NCBI RefSeq assembly: GCF_002113125.1
Contig: NZ_NEJP01000019.1
Span: 62,001 to 126,000, forward strand
DNA: 64,000 bases
From: Pseudomonas sp. B20(2017)
GTDB taxonomy: Bacteria > Pseudomonadota > Gammaproteobacteria > Pseudomonadales > Pseudomonadaceae
Reading direction: 5' to 3'
The notes beneath the pieces were generated by a model that saw only the letters and a program-made list of their open reading frames with translations, did no database searches and had not been told where the DNA came from. This document shows, piece after piece, positions 61,657 through 64,000 of the stretch. Every line of letters starts with the position of its first letter. Within the stretch, counting starts at the first letter, position 1. The position numbers and the translations under genes are program-made.

Positions 61657-62652
61657 TTACCGATGGTGAGTGTCGCCAGCCGGTCGCTGAAAATGGCGGA
61701 CCTGGATCTGGAAACCATTACGTAAGCCTACATAGAGGCTTTCCCCGGGAACGAGTCCCGCAGCGGTGGCCCAACGGGCCAGATCGTCCTGTTCAAACCC
61801 CAACCACAGATCACCGCAGGCCTCCCTGGCCCAACTCTGGTTGTGGCTACATAACTCTGTCACGAGCAGGCTACCGCCCGGTTGCAGCAGGCTGGCCATG
61901 TGCTTGAGCGCTTCGGCCGGCGCGGCGAAATGGTGCAACACCATGTTCAACACCACGCAATCGGCCTGAAGGCTCACGCCATTCAATGCATCGGCCAATT
62001 GCAGGCTGACGTTAGTCAGCTTTTCACGTTCACACACCTGGCGGGCCAGTTCGAGCATCGCCGCGCTGTTGTCCAGTGCGGTTACGGTGCCGAAGCGGCG
62101 CGCCAGTTCCGGCAGGAATGCACCATCGCCGGGGCCGACTTCAATGGCCGTGGCTGCGCCATTGAAATTCAGTTTGTCGAGCAGGGCCAGCACGCTTTCA
62201 CGATATTGCGGCAGGCCGGCAATCAAATCCTGCTGGGCGCGGAATTTCTCTGCGACCCGGGCGAAAAAGTCCTGGCTGTTGGCCGCGCGTTGCCCGTGAA
62301 CCTGTGCGATCCGGGATTCAACGTCGGCCGGCAGCGCCAGATTGTCGACTTCTTCTAACAATGCCGCGTGCAACTTGCCGCCCAGCAACTCGGTGTGGGG
62401 CAGGGCGCGGCGATAGAACACCGCATTGCCTTCGCGGCGAGTCGCCACCAGATCCGCCTGCGCCAGCACTTTAAGGTGATGGCTCATGCCGGACTGGCCG
62501 ATATCGAAAATCTGCGCCAGTTCCAGAACGCCGAACGAATCGTTGGCCAGGGCGCGCAATACATTCAGCCGCAGCGGATCGCCGCCGGCCTTGCACAGGG
62601 CCGCCAGCTCATCGCAATCGTCATGGCGAATGGAAGGCACGCGTAAGTTCAT
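61657..62652 (-). CDS. ArsR-family regulator fused to a SAM-dependent methyltransferase domain
   Basis: The 331-residue protein has an N-terminal ArsR winged helix (residues 1-95: RLNVLRALANDSFGVLELAQ, GQSGMSHHLKVLAQADLV, wing RREGNAVFYRRAL). A class I methyltransferase domain follows from about residue 150 (SAM loop AIEVGPGDGAFLPELARRFG, then VTALDNSAAMLELAR, VVLNMVLHHFAAPAEAL). It lacks the cysteine metal-binding motif of arsenic sensors. Its operon with metK and the palindrome upstream suggest a SAM- or SAH-sensing repressor; that role is inferred. Confidence 0.88.
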   Translation of the reverse strand: MNLRVPSIRHDDCDELAALCKAGGDPLRLNVLRALANDSFGVLELAQIFDIGQSGMSHHLKVLAQADLVATRREGNAVFYRRALPHTELLGGKLHAALLEEVDNLALPADVESRIAQVHGQRAANSQDFFARVAEKFRAQQDLIAGLPQYRESVLALLDKLNFNGAATAIEVGPGDGAFLPELARRFGTVTALDNSAAMLELARQVCEREKLTNVSLQLADALNGVSLQADCVVLNMVLHHFAAPAEALKHMASLLQPGGSLLVTELCSHNQSWAREACGDLWLGFEQDDLARWATAAGLVPGESLYVGLRNGFQIQVRHFQRPAGDTHHR

Positions 62653-62695
62653 AGGGCTGGCAGTCTAGTGACGGCCTGAAGGCATCGCAAGGTCT

Positions 62696-62715
62696 ATATC
62701 AAAAAGTTTTGATAT
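62696..62715. promoter_or_regulatory. Perfect 9-bp inverted repeat, probable operator of the ArsR-metK operon
   Basis: ATATCAAAA and TTTTGATAT are perfect inverted copies around AG. The site lies 43 bases before the ArsR-type gene start. Its length and symmetry suit a dimeric ArsR-family protein. It also contains a TTGATA word that could be part of the promoter it blocks. Confidence 0.75.
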
Positions 62716-62823
62716 TGCTCGATGGATGGCGCATTCGATTGCACTTCTCACCGCCCGGTTAACTCTACAAACGAACAGCGGAAAGGTTTCACCAACCGAA
62801 ACCGATGTTATCCATGGGAAAAA

Positions 62824-62892
62824 CGCCTCCGGATGACTATCTGTCATTGCCCCGAGGCGCTCGGGTGAGGGAAAATGCCCTCCTTTTTTCCG
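62824..62892 (+). promoter_or_regulatory. Tandem hairpins in the transketolase leader, second one terminator-like
   Basis: A first hairpin pairs CGCCTC with GAGGCG (62824-62860). Immediately after it GAGGG-AAAATG-CCCTC (62867-62882) is followed by CTTTTTT. This looks like an attenuator or weak terminator ahead of tkt, whose start codon is 31 bases beyond. No alternative antiterminator pairing was identified with certainty. Confidence 0.5.
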
Positions 62893-62923
62893 TTTCAATC
62901 TATTCACACCCAGGAGATCAGCG

Positions 62924-64000
62924 ATGCCTAGCCGTCGTGAGCGTGCCAACGCCATTCGTGCCCTCAGCATGGATGCCGTGCAAAAAGCCAACAGCGGCCA
63001 TCCCGGTGCCCCTATGGGTATGGCAGATATCGCCGAAGTGCTTTGGCGCGACTACCTCAAGCACAACCCGAGCAATCCATCGTTCGCCGACCGTGACCGC
63101 TTCGTGCTGTCCAACGGCCACGGCTCGATGTTGATCTACTCGCTGCTGCACCTGACCGGCTACGACCTGTCGATCGACGACCTGAAGCAATTCCGTCAAC
63201 TGCACAGCCGTACCCCGGGCCACCCGGAATTCGGTTACACCCCGGGCGTTGAAACCACCACCGGCCCGCTGGGTCAGGGCCTGGCCAACGCCGTGGGCTT
63301 CGCCCTGGCAGAAAAAGTACTGGGCGCGCAGTTCAACCGTCCTGGCCACAACATCGTCGACCACCACACCTACGTGTTCCTGGGTGATGGCTGCATGATG
63401 GAAGGCATTTCCCACGAAGTCGCTTCCCTGGCCGGGACTCTGGGCCTGGGCAAGCTGATTGCCTTCTACGATGACAACGGCATCTCCATCGACGGCGAAG
63501 TCGAAGGCTGGTTCACCGATGACACGCCGAAGCGTTTCGAATCGTACAACTGGCAAGTGATCCGCAACGTCGACGGTCACGACCCGGAAGAGATCAAGAC
63601 CGCCATCGAGACCGCTCGCAAGAGCCCGCTGCCGACCCTGATCTGCTGCAAGACCACCATCGGTTTCGGTTCGCCGAACAAGCAAGGCAAGGAAGATTGC
63701 CACGGCGCCCCGCTGGGTGACGCGGAAATCGCCCTGACCCGTCAGGCGCTGAACTGGAACCACGGTCCGTTCGAAATCCCGGCCGACATCTATGCCGAGT
63801 GGGATGCCAAGGAAAAGGGCCGCGCCGCCGAAGCCGAGTGGGATCAGCGTTTCGCTGCCTACTCCGCCGCGTTCCCGACCGAAGCCAACGAACTGATCCG
63901 TCGCCTGAGCGGCGAGCTGCCGGCCGACTTCTCCGAGAAGGCCGATGCCTACATCGCCGACGTTGCGGCCAAAGGCGAAACCATCGCCAGCCGTAAAGCC
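62924..64000 (+). CDS. tkt: Transketolase, N-terminal part
   Basis: The frame is open to the window edge for 359 codons with no stop, so the gene continues outside. It starts MPSRRERANAIRALSMDAVQ with CAGGAGATC as ribosome-binding site. Thiamine diphosphate and substrate residues are visible: the GHPGAPMGMADIAEVL His, FVLSNGHGSMLIYSLLH, TTTGPLGQGLANAVG and the GDGCMMEG...DDNGISIDG region that binds the cofactor. It carries out two-carbon transfers in the pentose phosphate pathway. Its leader shows tandem hairpins. Confidence 0.97.
   Translation, partial: MPSRRERANAIRALSMDAVQKANSGHPGAPMGMADIAEVLWRDYLKHNPSNPSFADRDRFVLSNGHGSMLIYSLLHLTGYDLSIDDLKQFRQLHSRTPGHPEFGYTPGVETTTGPLGQGLANAVGFALAEKVLGAQFNRPGHNIVDHHTYVFLGDGCMMEGISHEVASLAGTLGLGKLIAFYDDNGISIDGEVEGWFTDDTPKRFESYNWQVIRNVDGHDPEEIKTAIETARKSPLPTLICCKTTIGFGSPNKQGKEDCHGAPLGDAEIALTRQALNWNHGPFEIPADIYAEWDAKEKGRAAEAEWDQRFAAYSAAFPTEANELIRRLSGELPADFSEKADAYIADVAAKGETIASRKA

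Overview
This 64 kb window is chromosomal DNA of a Pseudomonas, most likely of the P. fluorescens group. Three things support this. The high-GC genes follow an order known from Pseudomonas (trmB / DUF3392-hemW-rdgB-DUF4426-metW-metX-yggU-yggT-proC-yggS / pilT; pyrC'-pyrB-pyrR-ruvX-algH-tonB-gshB / pilGHIJ-chpA-chpC; rsmE-bioA; metF-ahcY; ligB-metK-tkt). Short intergenic repeats of the type GTGGGAGCGAGCTTGCTCGCGA occur throughout. MetX comes with MetW. No tRNA, rRNA, insertion sequence, prophage, integrase or CRISPR array was seen.

Layout. Positions 1-9.9 kb hold the 3' end of trmB, a long leftward gene series covering heme-chaperone, nucleotide-pool, methionine and proline functions, the twitching ATPase gene pilT, a cell-wall peptidase and a TM2 protein. 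Positions 9.9-16 kb hold a leftward pyrimidine cluster with a dihydroorotase-like subunit that lacks its metal-site histidines, then ruvX, algH, a tonB and gshB. Positions 16.2-26.1 kb are the Pil-Chp chemosensory operon; it lacks the methyltransferase gene pilK and the methylesterase gene chpB, and chpA is shorter than its P. aeruginosa counterpart. Positions 26.3-34.6 kb are a complete malonate decarboxylase cluster, mdcABCDEGHLM with divergently facing mdcR. Positions 34.7-38.7 kb hold a hemolysin III-type membrane protein, a LysR regulator divergent from a D-amino-acid dehydrogenase-like gene, and an orphan solute-binding protein.

Positions 38.8-47.7 kb contain rsmE, bioA, an exported flavin amine oxidase with an Ala/Lys/Pro-rich tail, cytochrome b561, a YceI protein, a DEAD-box RNA helicase and a periplasmic binding protein. 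Positions 47.9-51 kb hold metF, then ahcY behind a clear S-adenosylhomocysteine riboswitch, then a thioesterase. Positions 51-58.5 kb are mostly transporters (FNT, NhaP-type antiporter, MFS, EamA) plus MAPEG, mltA, a cytochrome c lipoprotein and DUF1090. Positions 58.5-64 kb hold ligB, metK, an ArsR-methyltransferase fusion gene and the start of transketolase.

The strongest theme is the methionine/SAM cycle: metX-metW, metF, ahcY with its SAH riboswitch, and metK in an apparent operon with an ArsR-SAM-methyltransferase regulator. A perfect 9-bp inverted repeat lies just upstream of that regulator. Control of the cycle here therefore appears to use both RNA and protein. The window is mostly core genome; no wholly new system was recognised, but several regulatory architectures deserve a check.
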